Below, piece by piece: positions 8,484-16,394 of a stretch of DNA of 50,097 nucleotides (within the stretch, counting starts at the first letter, position 1; every line of letters begins with the position of its first letter). The position numbers and the translations under genes are program-made. Source of the stretch: an uncultured Nitrosospira sp. (GTDB lineage Bacteria > Nitrospirota > Nitrospiria > Nitrospirales > Nitrospiraceae); the NCBI GenBank assembly GCA_900696515.1, contig CAADGK010000064.1, positions 77,055 to 127,151 on the forward strand, given 5' to 3'. The notes beneath the pieces were generated by a model. That model saw nothing but the letters and a program-made list of their open reading frames with translations. It made no database searches and had not been told where the DNA came from.

Positions 8484-9856
8484 CGGTAGAATCGCCCTCC
8501 CGAGACTTGCGAGATCAGTTCTTCGACCCGCCGATTCGCGGCACTAAAGGGATCCATGCAGAGGATCGTTTCCTCCCAGTACCCGTTCAGTTTCAAATAG
8601 GTCCAATCAACCGTGTAGGATCGGTTCTTCGCCCGCGCGAAACGGATGAAGTCCCCTCTCACCTTGGCCCTCGTCGTTTGCGGCGGGGTCGACATGGCCC
8701 GCTGCACGGCATCTTCTTCCACAACTCGTTCGACCAACCCGCGAGACTCCATCAAATAGTACAGCCCTCTCGTCCGCTTCACATCATGGTACTGCAGATC
8801 CAGCAGCAGCACCCTCGGATCGTCCCACCCACAATTCTTCTTGTCGACGTAGGATTGAATCAGGTGCTTCTTCGTGACCCAATCGATCTGATGCGTCAGC
8901 TGCATCGGATCCTCCTCCAACTGCTGCAGCACCGCTTCCCACTTGTTGCAGACATCATCGAGAGTCGGATCGTGCGTTTCCTGTGCCAGATAGTCTTTTG
9001 CGCGGTTCAGGTAGACACGCTGAATCTCGATGGCGGTCATCTGGCGACCGTCATCGAGCCGGACCTTCTTTTTCAGGGTTGGATCACGGGACACCTCGCG
9101 GATCGCCTTCACCGAGTCTTCCAGCTCCATCCCATGGACCGCATACCCCTCTTCGATCATCGACAAGACCAGCGTGGCGGTTCCCACCTTGAGATAGGTC
9201 ACATACTCGGACATGTTCGAATCACCGACGATGATATGCAGCCGCCGATACCGTTCCGCGTCGGAATGCGGCTCATCGCGGGTATTGATGATGCTCCGGG
9301 AGGACGTCGTCGAGGACGACGTCTTCTCATGAATATGTTGCGCACGCTGCGAAATGAAATACTGCGGCTTCCCCGAGACCTTTAAGACTTTCCCGGCTCC
9401 GCTGAAGATCTGCCTGGTGACGAAAAATGGAATCAATTGTTCGGTGACTTTCCAAAAGTCGACGTCCCGGCGCATCAGGAAATTTTCATGACACCCGTAC
9501 GTATTGCCCAACGAGTCCGTATTGTTCTTGAAAATATAGATCTCCCCGGACAACCCTTCCTCCCGGAGCCGCTCTTCCGCGGCAGGCAGACAGGCTTCCA
9601 ACAGTCGCTCTCCCGCCTTATCGTGCACGACAAGATCGAGAATGTTGTCGCATTCCGGGGTCGAGTACTCCGGGTGACAGCCGGTGTCTTGATAGAAGCG
9701 AGCCCCGTTGACCAAAAAGGCGTTCGACGGCCAGCTGTTCGGAATGAGTCCTTCAAAAATGTAGCCCAAGACTTTTTCCATGGGCAGATAGATCCGGCCG
9801 TTTGGGGAGAAAATGAGGCCGTATTCGTTCTCAAGGCCGTAAATCCGTTGTTTCAT
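8480..9856 (-). CDS. pafA: Pup-protein ligase PafA
   Basis: PafA attaches the C-terminal Glu of the tag protein Pup to lysines of target proteins with ATP, marking them for the proteasome. The N-terminus matches the family: MKQRIYGLENEYG, then GARFYQDTGCHPEYSTPEC with the catalytic Asp at about residue 57, then FKNNTDSLGNTYGCHENFL. It lacks the extra loop seen in the Dop paralogue at 11.5-13.0 kb. I chose ATG 9856 because it gives the family's N-terminus and has GGTGGG just upstream; ATG codons at 9874 and 9871 are alternatives. It is 458 residues, a normal length. It follows prcA after about 90 bases and overlaps the M23 peptidase gene. Confidence 0.93.
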   Translation of the reverse strand: MKQRIYGLENEYGLIFSPNGRIYLPMEKVLGYIFEGLIPNSWPSNAFLVNGARFYQDTGCHPEYSTPECDNILDLVVHDKAGERLLEACLPAAEERLREEGLSGEIYIFKNNTDSLGNTYGCHENFLMRRDVDFWKVTEQLIPFFVTRQIFSGAGKVLKVSGKPQYFISQRAQHIHEKTSSSTTSSRSIINTRDEPHSDAERYRRLHIIVGDSNMSEYVTYLKVGTATLVLSMIEEGYAVHGMELEDSVKAIREVSRDPTLKKKVRLDDGRQMTAIEIQRVYLNRAKDYLAQETHDPTLDDVCNKWEAVLQQLEEDPMQLTHQIDWVTKKHLIQSYVDKKNCGWDDPRVLLLDLQYHDVKRTRGLYYLMESRGLVERVVEEDAVQRAMSTPPQTTRAKVRGDFIRFARAKNRSYTVDWTYLKLNGYWEETILCMDPFSAANRRVEELISQVSGGRFYR

Positions 9857-9891
9857 GGAACCCACCGTCATCATGCGCGAGTCATACTCAG

Positions 9892-9921
9892 ATTATACGC
9901 CCAGGCCGGGATCGACAACAA
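9892..9921 (-). promoter_or_regulatory. Possible internal promoter before pafA
   Basis: In the 90-base prcA-pafA gap the minus strand carries TTGTTG (9916-9921), an 18-base spacer and a perfect TATAAT (9892-9897). It could let pafA and the M23 peptidase gene be expressed apart from the proteasome core. The -35 is weak, so this is tentative. Confidence 0.35.
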
Positions 9922-9946
9922 AGGACGCCATTATGAACGGAAAAGG

Positions 9947-10633
9947 TTAGGAAGAGAGTGCCCGTCGAATCTCACCGACTGAGAGGCGACGGAACTTTCG
10001 GCCGGTCCGACTGCGGTCCAGCACCGCAATCTCCAACCCCTCCGGCTGGAGCTTTTGATTGGCCGTTTGATCGAGAGCCGTCACACAAAGTCGTAAGGCC
10101 TCGTCGAGACTCGGGACATGGCCGGGGCTTTTGTCCTTCAAGAAATTCTGCACCGTATCCGCCCGCCCCCCGATCACGGCAACATTCTTTTCGTCGATGA
10201 TGCTCCCGTCAAATGAAATACGATAGATTTCATTCGGATGGCTGTTGATGCCGGTCTGTACGACGAGGATTTCCACCTCCAACGGCTTCATTTCCTGACT
10301 GAAGACCGTCCCGAGACTCTGCGAATAGCCGTTCGCCAACGATCGGCCGGTGACGTCTTCTCGGCTGTACATGAATCCCTTGAGATCGGCGTGGCGAATC
10401 CCCGCCTTCCGAAGATTCTCGAACTCGCTATACTTGCCGGCCCCGGCAAACGCGATATTGTCGTAGATCTCGGAGACTTTATGGAGCGAGGCGCTCGGAT
10501 TGTCCGCGGCCAAGAGAATCCCTTCGACGTACTCCATCGCGATGATCGATCGGCCCTTGGCGATCCCCTTTTTGGCGTACTCCGCCTTGTCCTGCATCAT
10601 CTGCTCAGGAGACACGTAGTAGGGCATCGGCAT
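9947..10633 (-). CDS. prcA: 20S proteasome alpha subunit
   Basis: PrcA forms the outer seven-membered rings of the 20S proteasome and gates entry to the chamber. The 228-residue sequence follows actinobacterial PrcA closely. MPMPYYVSPEQMMQDKAEYA opens the N-terminal gate and H0 helix region, followed by KGIAKGRSIIAM. Downstream blocks are SASLHKVSEIYDNIAFAGAG, REDVTGRSLANGYSQSLGT and the NEIYRISFDGSI strand. As expected for alpha subunits there is no N-terminal catalytic Thr or cleaved propeptide. It starts 3 bases after the prcB stop, so the two subunits are made from one message. The C-terminus is longer and more basic (RTGRKFRRLSVGEIRR) than I would expect for an actinobacterial PrcA. Confidence 0.95.
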   Translation of the reverse strand: MPMPYYVSPEQMMQDKAEYAKKGIAKGRSIIAMEYVEGILLAADNPSASLHKVSEIYDNIAFAGAGKYSEFENLRKAGIRHADLKGFMYSREDVTGRSLANGYSQSLGTVFSQEMKPLEVEILVVQTGINSHPNEIYRISFDGSIIDEKNVAVIGGRADTVQNFLKDKSPGHVPSLDEALRLCVTALDQTANQKLQPEGLEIAVLDRSRTGRKFRRLSVGEIRRALSS

Positions 10634-10636
10634 GAA

Positions 10637-11476
10637 TTAGGTCTCCCGTGAACGACGAGCTGCCATGACCGCGTCACACACCGTCCGGAGTGTGTCTTCC
10701 GCGACATCCGTAATGCCGTGATCCGTTACGATCTTTGCGGTGGGATAAATCCCGCGCACGAGGTCGGGACCACCGGTCCCCACGTCGTCATCCGCGGCAT
10801 TGTAGAGCGCCAACACCGCCAGCTTAATCACCTCCACCTCGGAGAGATTTCGCTGAAAATGCTCCCGCATCGTATTGCGCGCATCTTTTCCGCCCGACCC
10901 GATCGCATGGTAATCCGACTCTTCGTATCTCCCGCCGGTGATGTCGTACTTGAAAATGCGGCCCTCGCCGCGTTTCAGGTCATACCCGACATAGAGCGGC
11001 ATCACGACCAGCCCCTGGAACACCATCGGCAAGTTCGCCTTCACCATCTGGCCCAGCTTATTGGCCTTCCCTTCGCAGGAAAGCGGCACACCTTCCAATT
11101 TCTCGTAATGCTCCAACTCGGTCTGAAACAGCTTAGCCATCTCGATACAGGGACCGGCTGCCCCCGCAATCGCCATCGCCGACCACTCATCAATCTTGAA
11201 TACCTTCTCAATCCGGCGATCCGCGATCTGAAATCCCTCGGTGGCGCGGCGGTCTCCGGCAATGATCACCCCATGCTGATACTTGATCGCCAAGACGGTC
11301 GTAGCAGAGGGCACCGACACTGCCCCGGCTGTGCGCGTCGGATCGGCGTTGGGCGCGAGCCCGTTCGCTCCGAGCGTCAAGCCGGGATAATGTTTGGAAA
11401 GGAATTCCACGAAGCTGGAACCGTCGTCATCGGGGAGGTGGGGTAACTTCATCGTCGTATCAAGACCGTTCGTCAC
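10637..11476 (-). CDS. prcB: 20S proteasome beta subunit (catalytic)
   Basis: PrcB forms the inner rings and holds the active sites. The 279-residue precursor has a propeptide of about 58 residues containing SSFVEFLSKHYPGL, which aligns with the SSFTDFLRRQ-type block of actinobacterial propeptides. Cleavage before TTVLAIKY would expose the nucleophile Thr59. The Asp and Lys partners lie in the GDRRATEG and RRIEKVFKIDE regions, and GSGGKDARNTM and DDDVGTGGPDLVRGI complete the site. The GTG start at 11476 overlaps the dop stop (GTGTGA); ATG 11452 is an alternative that would shorten the propeptide by eight residues. No tag-protein gene lies between dop and prcB, unlike the usual actinobacterial order. 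Confidence 0.95.
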   Translation of the reverse strand: MTNGLDTTMKLPHLPDDDGSSFVEFLSKHYPGLTLGANGLAPNADPTRTAGAVSVPSATTVLAIKYQHGVIIAGDRRATEGFQIADRRIEKVFKIDEWSAMAIAGAAGPCIEMAKLFQTELEHYEKLEGVPLSCEGKANKLGQMVKANLPMVFQGLVVMPLYVGYDLKRGEGRIFKYDITGGRYEESDYHAIGSGGKDARNTMREHFQRNLSEVEVIKLAVLALYNAADDDVGTGGPDLVRGIYPTAKIVTDHGITDVAEDTLRTVCDAVMAARRSRET

Positions 11477-12975
11477 ACCTTGAGCTTTTCGAGAAGCACA
11501 TCAACCGAATCGGCAGCATCCAGTAGCGCCCCGGTCAAGGCCTGTGTCCCACGATGGGGATCCATCAAGGGGACTTTCTTGATCGTGGTATCACCGGCAT
11601 CGAACAAGACCGAGGTCCAACTGGCACCGTACAGCGACTTCGCAAACTTCCTGATACAGCGTCCACGAAAATAGGCTCGGGTACCCGTCGGTGGATGAAA
11701 CTCAGCCCGCTGGATTTCTTCCTCGTCAACGATTCGCTCGATCAGCTGGCTACGCTCCAGCGTATAGAAGAGCCCCTTTTCTGGACGGACGTCATGGTAT
11801 TGAAGATCCATCAATTTCACGCGTGGGTCGCCCCAGCCACAGCCTTTTCGTTCCATGTAGGATTCGATCAAGTGTCGCTTCGCCACCCAGTCCAATGAAT
11901 GGACCAACAATCGGGGATCGCGCTCAAGTTTATTCAGCACCTCTTCCCAACGGAGCAGCACATCTTGGATCGTGGAATCGTGCGCCTGCGAGGCGTAAAA
12001 CACCTTGGCCGCATCCAGGTAGGCCCGCTGGATCGCCAGCGCGGTAGTGGGCCGTCCGCCAGCCAGCTTCACCGTCTGTTTGACTTCCAGATCTCGTGAC
12101 ACCTGTTTGAACACCCGAACCGGCTCTTCGAGTTCGATCTGCGGCAAGTCGGCACCGGCCTCCAGCAAATGCAGCACAACGTCCAAAGTCCCCACCTTGA
12201 GATAGGTGGACAACTCCGCCATATTGGCGTCGCCCGTAATCACATGGAGTCGCCGGAACCGTGCTGAATCCGCATGGGGCTCATCACGCGTGTTGATGAT
12301 CGGGCGCTTGACCATCGTATTGAGGTCCATGAGACATTCAAAAAAGTCCGCGCGCTGAGAGAGCTGATATTCTGTCGGTGCAGTCTGATTTTCAGCACCA
12401 ACTTTTCCCGCCCCGGCAAAGATCGGCCTGGTCACAAGAAACGGCGTCAACGTCCGGGCAATCCGATCGAACGGCACGCTTCTCGAAACTAAGTAGTTTT
12501 CATGATATCCGTAACTGTTGCCTTTGCCATCAGAGTTGTTCTTATAGAGGGTATAGACTTCGAAGCCTCGTGCACGGGCCATGGTCTGCAGGCATGAAGC
12601 CAGAATGCGCTCTCCCGCCCGTTCAAACGCCACGATCTCTCGAGCGTGTGAACACTCCGGCGTCGAGTACTCCGGATGAGCCCCGTCCACATACAGCCGT
12701 CCCCCGTTCGCCAACATCTTGTTGAGCTGCCGGTTATAGTCGGGGTTCGGACGCTCACGCTCCCCCTCGACCTCAAAGCCACGTGCATCGACCAGCGGGT
12801 TCTCATTTTCATAGTCCCAGACTGCGGTTGGAGCCGCCAGGTTCGGATAGTGCCCGATCACGGCAAAAGATCCTGCCACCGGGTCCATCGCCGACGCATC
12901 TCTCGAGGCAATCCCGAACTCCGTTTCCGTACCAATTATGCGGGCGGAGTTCGTGCGAGTCTGGTCGTTCATCAT
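11473..12975 (-). CDS. dop: Deamidase/depupylase Dop
   Basis: Dop is the paralogue of PafA. It converts a C-terminal Gln of Pup to Glu where needed and removes Pup from substrates. The N-terminus reads RIIGTETEFGIA, followed by the Dop-specific insert (about residues 40-80, including NPLVDARGFEVEGE), which tells it from PafA. The catalytic Asp is about residue 97 in RLYVDGAHPEYSTPEC. YKNNSDGKGNSYGYHENYL and INTRDEPHADSARFRRLH are further family blocks. I set the start at ATG 12975 (or 12972), four bases after the mpa stop. The longer frame to 13155 only reads through mpa. It is 501 residues. Presence of Dop together with PafA implies a complete tagging cycle. Confidence 0.93.
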   Translation of the reverse strand: MMNDQTRTNSARIIGTETEFGIASRDASAMDPVAGSFAVIGHYPNLAAPTAVWDYENENPLVDARGFEVEGERERPNPDYNRQLNKMLANGGRLYVDGAHPEYSTPECSHAREIVAFERAGERILASCLQTMARARGFEVYTLYKNNSDGKGNSYGYHENYLVSRSVPFDRIARTLTPFLVTRPIFAGAGKVGAENQTAPTEYQLSQRADFFECLMDLNTMVKRPIINTRDEPHADSARFRRLHVITGDANMAELSTYLKVGTLDVVLHLLEAGADLPQIELEEPVRVFKQVSRDLEVKQTVKLAGGRPTTALAIQRAYLDAAKVFYASQAHDSTIQDVLLRWEEVLNKLERDPRLLVHSLDWVAKRHLIESYMERKGCGWGDPRVKLMDLQYHDVRPEKGLFYTLERSQLIERIVDEEEIQRAEFHPPTGTRAYFRGRCIRKFAKSLYGASWTSVLFDAGDTTIKKVPLMDPHRGTQALTGALLDAADSVDVLLEKLKV

Positions 12976-12979
12976 GTGG

Positions 12980-14749
12980 TTAGAGATAGTGGCCGGTACT
13001 GATCGTTTCGATCTGACGATGTTCCGTCGGTCCGCCGCTGATGGTCCGAAGATGGATGATCTTCTCGCCCTTCTTGCCGGCGACCTTGGCCCAATCGTCC
13101 GGATTAGTCGTATTGGGAAGATCTTCGTGTTCCTTGAACTCTTCCCGGATGGCACGAATCAAGTCGTCCGATCGCAAACCGGTCCCCTCATTGGCGATCA
13201 CCCGCTTCACGGCGAACTTTTTCGCCCGCGACACAATCCCTTCGATCAACGCGCCACTGGCGAAGTCCTTGAAGTACAACACTTCCTTTTCGCCGTTGGC
13301 ATAGGTCACTTCAATGAATTTGTTTTCTTCGCTCGCCGCATACATGGCTTCGACGGTCATGGCGGTCAAGTGTTCGACCAGCGCATGCCGATCCCCTCCA
13401 TGCCGCGCGACGTCCTCCTCGGCGAACGGAAGGTCCGTTGAGATATACTTCGAGAAAATGTCCCGTGCTGCATCGGCATCCGGGCGCCCGACCTTCACTT
13501 TGACATCCAACCGCCCGGCACGCAGCACGGCCGGATCGATCAGATCCTGGCGATTGCTTGCTCCGATGACGATGACATTACGCAATCGTTCGACGCCGTC
13601 GATCTCGGAGAGAAATTGGGGAACGATCGTTGACTCAATATCCGAGGACACACCGGTCCCACGGGTGCGAAAGAGCGCGTCCATCTCATCAAAAAAGACG
13701 ATCACGGGATGTCCATCCTCAGCCCGCTCCTTGGCCTTCTTGAACACCTCGCGAACTTGACGTTCCGACTCCCCAACATATTTGTTAAGCAGTTCAGGAC
13801 CCTTGACATGCAGGAAGTAGCTCCGAATCTCTTTCCCGGATCGATCGCCCAGCTTCTTGGCAATCGAGTTGGCCACCGCTTTGGCGATCAGCGTCTTGCC
13901 GCAACCGGGAGGGCCATAGAGCAGCACGCCCTTCGGCGCGCTGAGTTGGTATTCAGCGAAGACCTGAGGGTGCAGAAACGGGAGTTCGACGGCGTCACGT
14001 ACCTGCTCCAACTCTTTCTGAAGGCCGCCGATGTGCGCATAGTCGACATCCGGGACTTCCTCCAAGACCAGCTCTTCCGCTTCCGACTTGGGCAGCTTTT
14101 CGATCACGTAACCGGAACGCGTATCGTAAAGCAGATGGTCCCCGACACTCAGCCGTTCAGCCAATAAAGGATCGCCCAGGTCAGCCACCTTCTCCTCGTC
14201 GAAATGGAGGGTGACCAAGGCCCGGCCCCCTTCTAGCACATCCTTGAGTCGAACGACTTCGCCTTGACTGTCAAATCCCTTGACCTCCACCACATTGAGG
14301 GCTTCATTCAAGACAACCTCTCGCCCTTTCCGCAATTCGGTCCGGTTGATCGAGGGATGAAGGCTCACCTTCATTTTCCGGCCTGATACATACACATTGC
14401 CCGTTCCGTCTTCGTTCAGACTGGAAAAGATGGCGTAGCTCGACGGAGGCGCCGTGAGCTTTTCCACCTCAGCCCGAAGGGCCTCGATCTGAGCTTTGGC
14501 GTCTTGCAGCGTCGCAACGAGTTTCTCGTTCTGTTTGGTCGCCTGGTCGAGCTGGTAACGAGATTGATACAGCCGACGGATCTCTTCTTCCATCGACTGA
14601 ATTTGCACGCGAAGTTTGTCGAGCTCCCGAGCCTGTTCACTGTTCTTGTGAATCATCTCCCCCTCCTCCTCGGACAACCGCTTTGTAATCTTCTTGACAG
14701 AATCTCGGAGGGACCGGAGTCGGTTTGGCTGACTCTTGCTATCCGCCAT
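12980..14749 (-). CDS. mpa: Proteasome-associated AAA ATPase (Mpa/ARC)
   Basis: Mpa/ARC is the hexameric ring ATPase that recognises pupylated proteins, unfolds them and feeds them into the 20S core. The 589-residue protein has an N-terminal coiled coil (about residues 30-100) that would bind Pup. Two OB-like domains follow (about 105-225). The AAA domain has Walker A GPPGCGKT at 279-286, Walker B VIVFFDEMDAL at 349-359 and an RNVIVIGASNR sensor block. The protein ends in GHYL, with the penultimate Tyr of the HbYX-like tail that docks into proteasome alpha rings. ATG 14749 is chosen because the family starts at the coiled coil. It is the first gene of the operon, behind the promoter at 14812-14840. 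Confidence 0.95.
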   Translation of the reverse strand: MADSKSQPNRLRSLRDSVKKITKRLSEEEGEMIHKNSEQARELDKLRVQIQSMEEEIRRLYQSRYQLDQATKQNEKLVATLQDAKAQIEALRAEVEKLTAPPSSYAIFSSLNEDGTGNVYVSGRKMKVSLHPSINRTELRKGREVVLNEALNVVEVKGFDSQGEVVRLKDVLEGGRALVTLHFDEEKVADLGDPLLAERLSVGDHLLYDTRSGYVIEKLPKSEAEELVLEEVPDVDYAHIGGLQKELEQVRDAVELPFLHPQVFAEYQLSAPKGVLLYGPPGCGKTLIAKAVANSIAKKLGDRSGKEIRSYFLHVKGPELLNKYVGESERQVREVFKKAKERAEDGHPVIVFFDEMDALFRTRGTGVSSDIESTIVPQFLSEIDGVERLRNVIVIGASNRQDLIDPAVLRAGRLDVKVKVGRPDADAARDIFSKYISTDLPFAEEDVARHGGDRHALVEHLTAMTVEAMYAASEENKFIEVTYANGEKEVLYFKDFASGALIEGIVSRAKKFAVKRVIANEGTGLRSDDLIRAIREEFKEHEDLPNTTNPDDWAKVAGKKGEKIIHLRTISGGPTEHRQIETISTGHYL

Positions 14750-14767
14750 AGTGAGACGATATGACCA

Positions 14768-14783
14768 GCTCAAAATATTGAGC
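14768..14783. promoter_or_regulatory. Short inverted repeat in the mpa leader
   Basis: GCTCAA and TTGAGC are separated by AATA, a perfect 6-base dyad 18 bases before the mpa ATG and about 28 bases after the -10 box. It could be a small RNA hairpin in the leader or a repressor site. The arms are short, so chance is possible. Confidence 0.35.
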
Positions 14784-14811
14784 CTAAGCGAGAGTACGTT
14801 TGGTGTGAGGG

Positions 14812-14840
14812 ATTCTAACATCCGACCTGGGGGTGGTCAA
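14812..14840 (-). promoter_or_regulatory. Sigma70-like promoter of the proteasome operon
   Basis: On the minus strand TTGACC (14835-14840) is followed by a 17-base spacer and TAGAAT (14812-14817), close to consensus with ideal spacing. It lies between the thiE stop and the mpa start, giving a leader of about 55 bases. It would drive mpa-dop-prcB-prcA-pafA and the M23 peptidase gene. Confidence 0.6.
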
Positions 14841-14856
14841 CTGCAACGGGCGTTCT

Positions 14857-14879
14857 GACGCGTCACAGACTCACGCGTC
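14857..14879. promoter_or_regulatory. GACGCGT inverted repeat upstream of the proteasome promoter
   Basis: GACGCGT (14857-14863) and ACGCGTC (14873-14879) form a perfect 7-base dyad with a 9-base loop. It is just downstream of the thiE stop and 16 bases upstream of the -35 box of the mpa promoter. There is no T-run after it on the minus strand, so a simple terminator is unlikely. An activator or repressor site, or a factor-dependent stop for the thi genes, is possible. Confidence 0.35.
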
Positions 14880-14890
14880 GTCACGTCACA

Positions 14891-15517
14891 TCATATCTGC
14901 AATGCGTCCGTGAACTCTCGAACCGCTTCACCGATGTCATCACGAGTCAACAACGCCCCGATCACCGCGACTCCATACGCACCGGCTCGGCGAACGTCTT
15001 GCACTCGATCGCACGTAATACCTCCGATGGCAAACACCGGGATGGCCGACCGACGACAGACCTCATCGAGCAACGCAAGTCCTAATGCAGGCCCAAACGC
15101 TCGCTTGGACGGCGTGTCATAGACGGGCCCGAAGACGACATAGTCGGCACCGCTCCGATTCGCCAGCTGGACATCTTCGGCAGAATGGGTGGAAACCCCG
15201 ATCAATCGCCGCGATCCGATCGACTCACGAACAGACTGCGCCGGCAGACTATCGGATCGAAGATGCACTCCATCCAGATTCATGGCCATCATAAGATCCA
15301 CACGATCGTTGATCAGCAACGGCACCGACCGCCGGGCACTCACGGCGTAAGCGTCCTGTACCAGCGACAGAAGTTCCGGGGTAGACAGATCCCGCTCTCT
15401 GAGCTGAATGGCTTGAACACCAGCTTCGATGGCACGATCGAGCAACGGGACAAGCGGACGGCCCAGAGTGTGGTGACGATCGGTGACCAGCAGAAGACGG
15501 AAGTTAACGGAAGGCAT
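14891..15517 (-). CDS. thiE: Thiamine-phosphate synthase
   Basis: ThiE joins the pyrimidine and thiazole phosphates to give thiamine monophosphate, the substrate of ThiL (coded at 0.5-1.6 kb). The 208-residue TIM barrel shows family blocks: LLVTDRH at the start, GVQAIQLRERDL for phosphate and pyrimidine binding, LLINDRVDLMMAMNLDGVHL, and DYVFGPVY-like DYVVFGPVYDTPSKR. GGIT near residue 165 is the C-terminal phosphate loop. TenI is a close relative, but the conserved QLRE and GVHL residues favour a true synthase. It is the last of three co-directional thiamine genes, about 100 bases after thiG, with a palindromic element in that gap. Confidence 0.92.
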   Translation of the reverse strand: MPSVNFRLLLVTDRHHTLGRPLVPLLDRAIEAGVQAIQLRERDLSTPELLSLVQDAYAVSARRSVPLLINDRVDLMMAMNLDGVHLRSDSLPAQSVRESIGSRRLIGVSTHSAEDVQLANRSGADYVVFGPVYDTPSKRAFGPALGLALLDEVCRRSAIPVFAIGGITCDRVQDVRRAGAYGVAVIGALLTRDDIGEAVREFTDALQI

Positions 15518-15534
15518 GTCCGAGGCCAGTTAGG

Positions 15535-15616
15535 AGTAAATGGTGAGGCGCGAGGGGTTGATGAGAGTTTTTTCTCCAAGCCTTTACGTTTCACCTCTCA
15601 CCCTTCACCCCTTACT
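15535..15616. repeat. Imperfect palindromic intergenic element between thiG and thiE
   Basis: The left arm, starting AGTAAATGGTGAGGCG at 15535, matches the reverse complement of the right arm ending CACCCCTTACT at 15616 (AGTAAGGGGTGAAGGG). The arms are about 25 bases each and enclose about 30 bases with a run of six T. Such GTGAGG-rich inverted repeats resemble dispersed intergenic palindromes. In the thiG-thiE message it would fold into a long hairpin. Confidence 0.45.
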
Positions 15617-15620
15617 CACT

Positions 15621-16394
15621 TCAGAGCATGCCCTCGATCGGACTGCTCGCCGTTGCGTACAGCTTCCGGGGAATGCGACCGGCCTTGTACGCCAGACGAC
15701 CCGCATGGACGGCGTACTTCATCGCTTCCGCCATCGCAATCGGATCCTGCGCCCCGGCAATGGCCGTGTTCATGAGAACCGCATCAGCCCCGTACTCCAT
15801 GGCCAAGGCTGCATCGGACGCTGTTCCGACACCGGCATCGACGATGATCGGCACTTTCACCGTTTCCATGATGATCTTCAAGTTATACGGATTTCGAATC
15901 CCCAGGCCTGATCCAATCGGCGCCGCGAGGGGCATAACGGCCGGGCAGCCGATATCCACGAGCTTCTTCGCGACGATCGGATCATCATTCGTGTACGGAA
16001 GGACAATAAATCCTTCCTTGATGAGAATCTTCGCCGCTTCAATGAGACCGGCCGTATCAGGGAAAAGCGTCTTCTCGTCCCCGAGCACTTCCAGCTTTAC
16101 CAGGTCGGAAACACCAGCCGCGCGGGCCAATCGAGAATATCGCACCGCATCTTCCACGGTATAGCATCCAGCGGTATTGGGAAGAATCGTGTATTTCTTC
16201 GGATCGATGTAATCAAGCAGATTCTCCTTCGATGGATCAGTGATGTTCACCCGGCGCACCGCGACCGTGACCACATCAGCGCCCGACACTTCAATCGCCT
16301 TCTTCGTCTCGGCAAAGTCTTTGTATTTTCCTGTCCCGACCCATAGTCGGGACTTGAACTCACGCCCCGCAATAACCAATCGATCATCAGCCAT
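15621..16394 (-). CDS. thiG: Thiazole synthase
   Basis: ThiG makes the thiazole phosphate half of thiamine from deoxyxylulose phosphate, dehydroglycine or glycine imine, and sulfur carried on ThiS. The 257-residue barrel is typical in length. [15 protein letters not shown] is a family signature, and the Schiff-base Lys is in [16 protein letters not shown]. The phosphate sites are [11 protein letters not shown] and [18 protein letters not shown] 16394 sits inside the last codons of thiS (8-base overlap), behind AGAGGG, so the two are translationally coupled. No thiO, thiH or thiF lies nearby, so the glycine-imine source and the ThiS adenylase must be coded elsewhere. Confidence 0.95.
   Translation of the reverse strand: MADDRLVIAGREFKSRLWVGTGKYKDFAETKKAIEVSGADVVTVAVRRVNITDPSKENLLDYIDPKKYTILPNTAGCYTVEDAVRYSRLARAAGVSDLVKLEVLGDEKTLFPDTAGLIEAAKILIKEGFIVLPYTNDDPIVAKKLVDIGCPAVMPLAAPIGSGLGIRNPYNLKIIMETVKVPIIVDAGVGTASDAALAMEYGADAVLMNTAIAGAQDPIAMAEAMKYAVHAGRLAYKAGRIPRKLYATASSPIEGML

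Noticed and set aside
8474-9385. Long plus-strand open frame opposite pafA
   Set aside because: It is the antisense shadow of pafA; the product has no family resemblance and no ribosome site.
11440-11480. Space for a Pup gene between dop and prcB
   Set aside because: The dop stop and the prcB GTG overlap, and even with the later ATG at 11452 only about 20 bases separate them.
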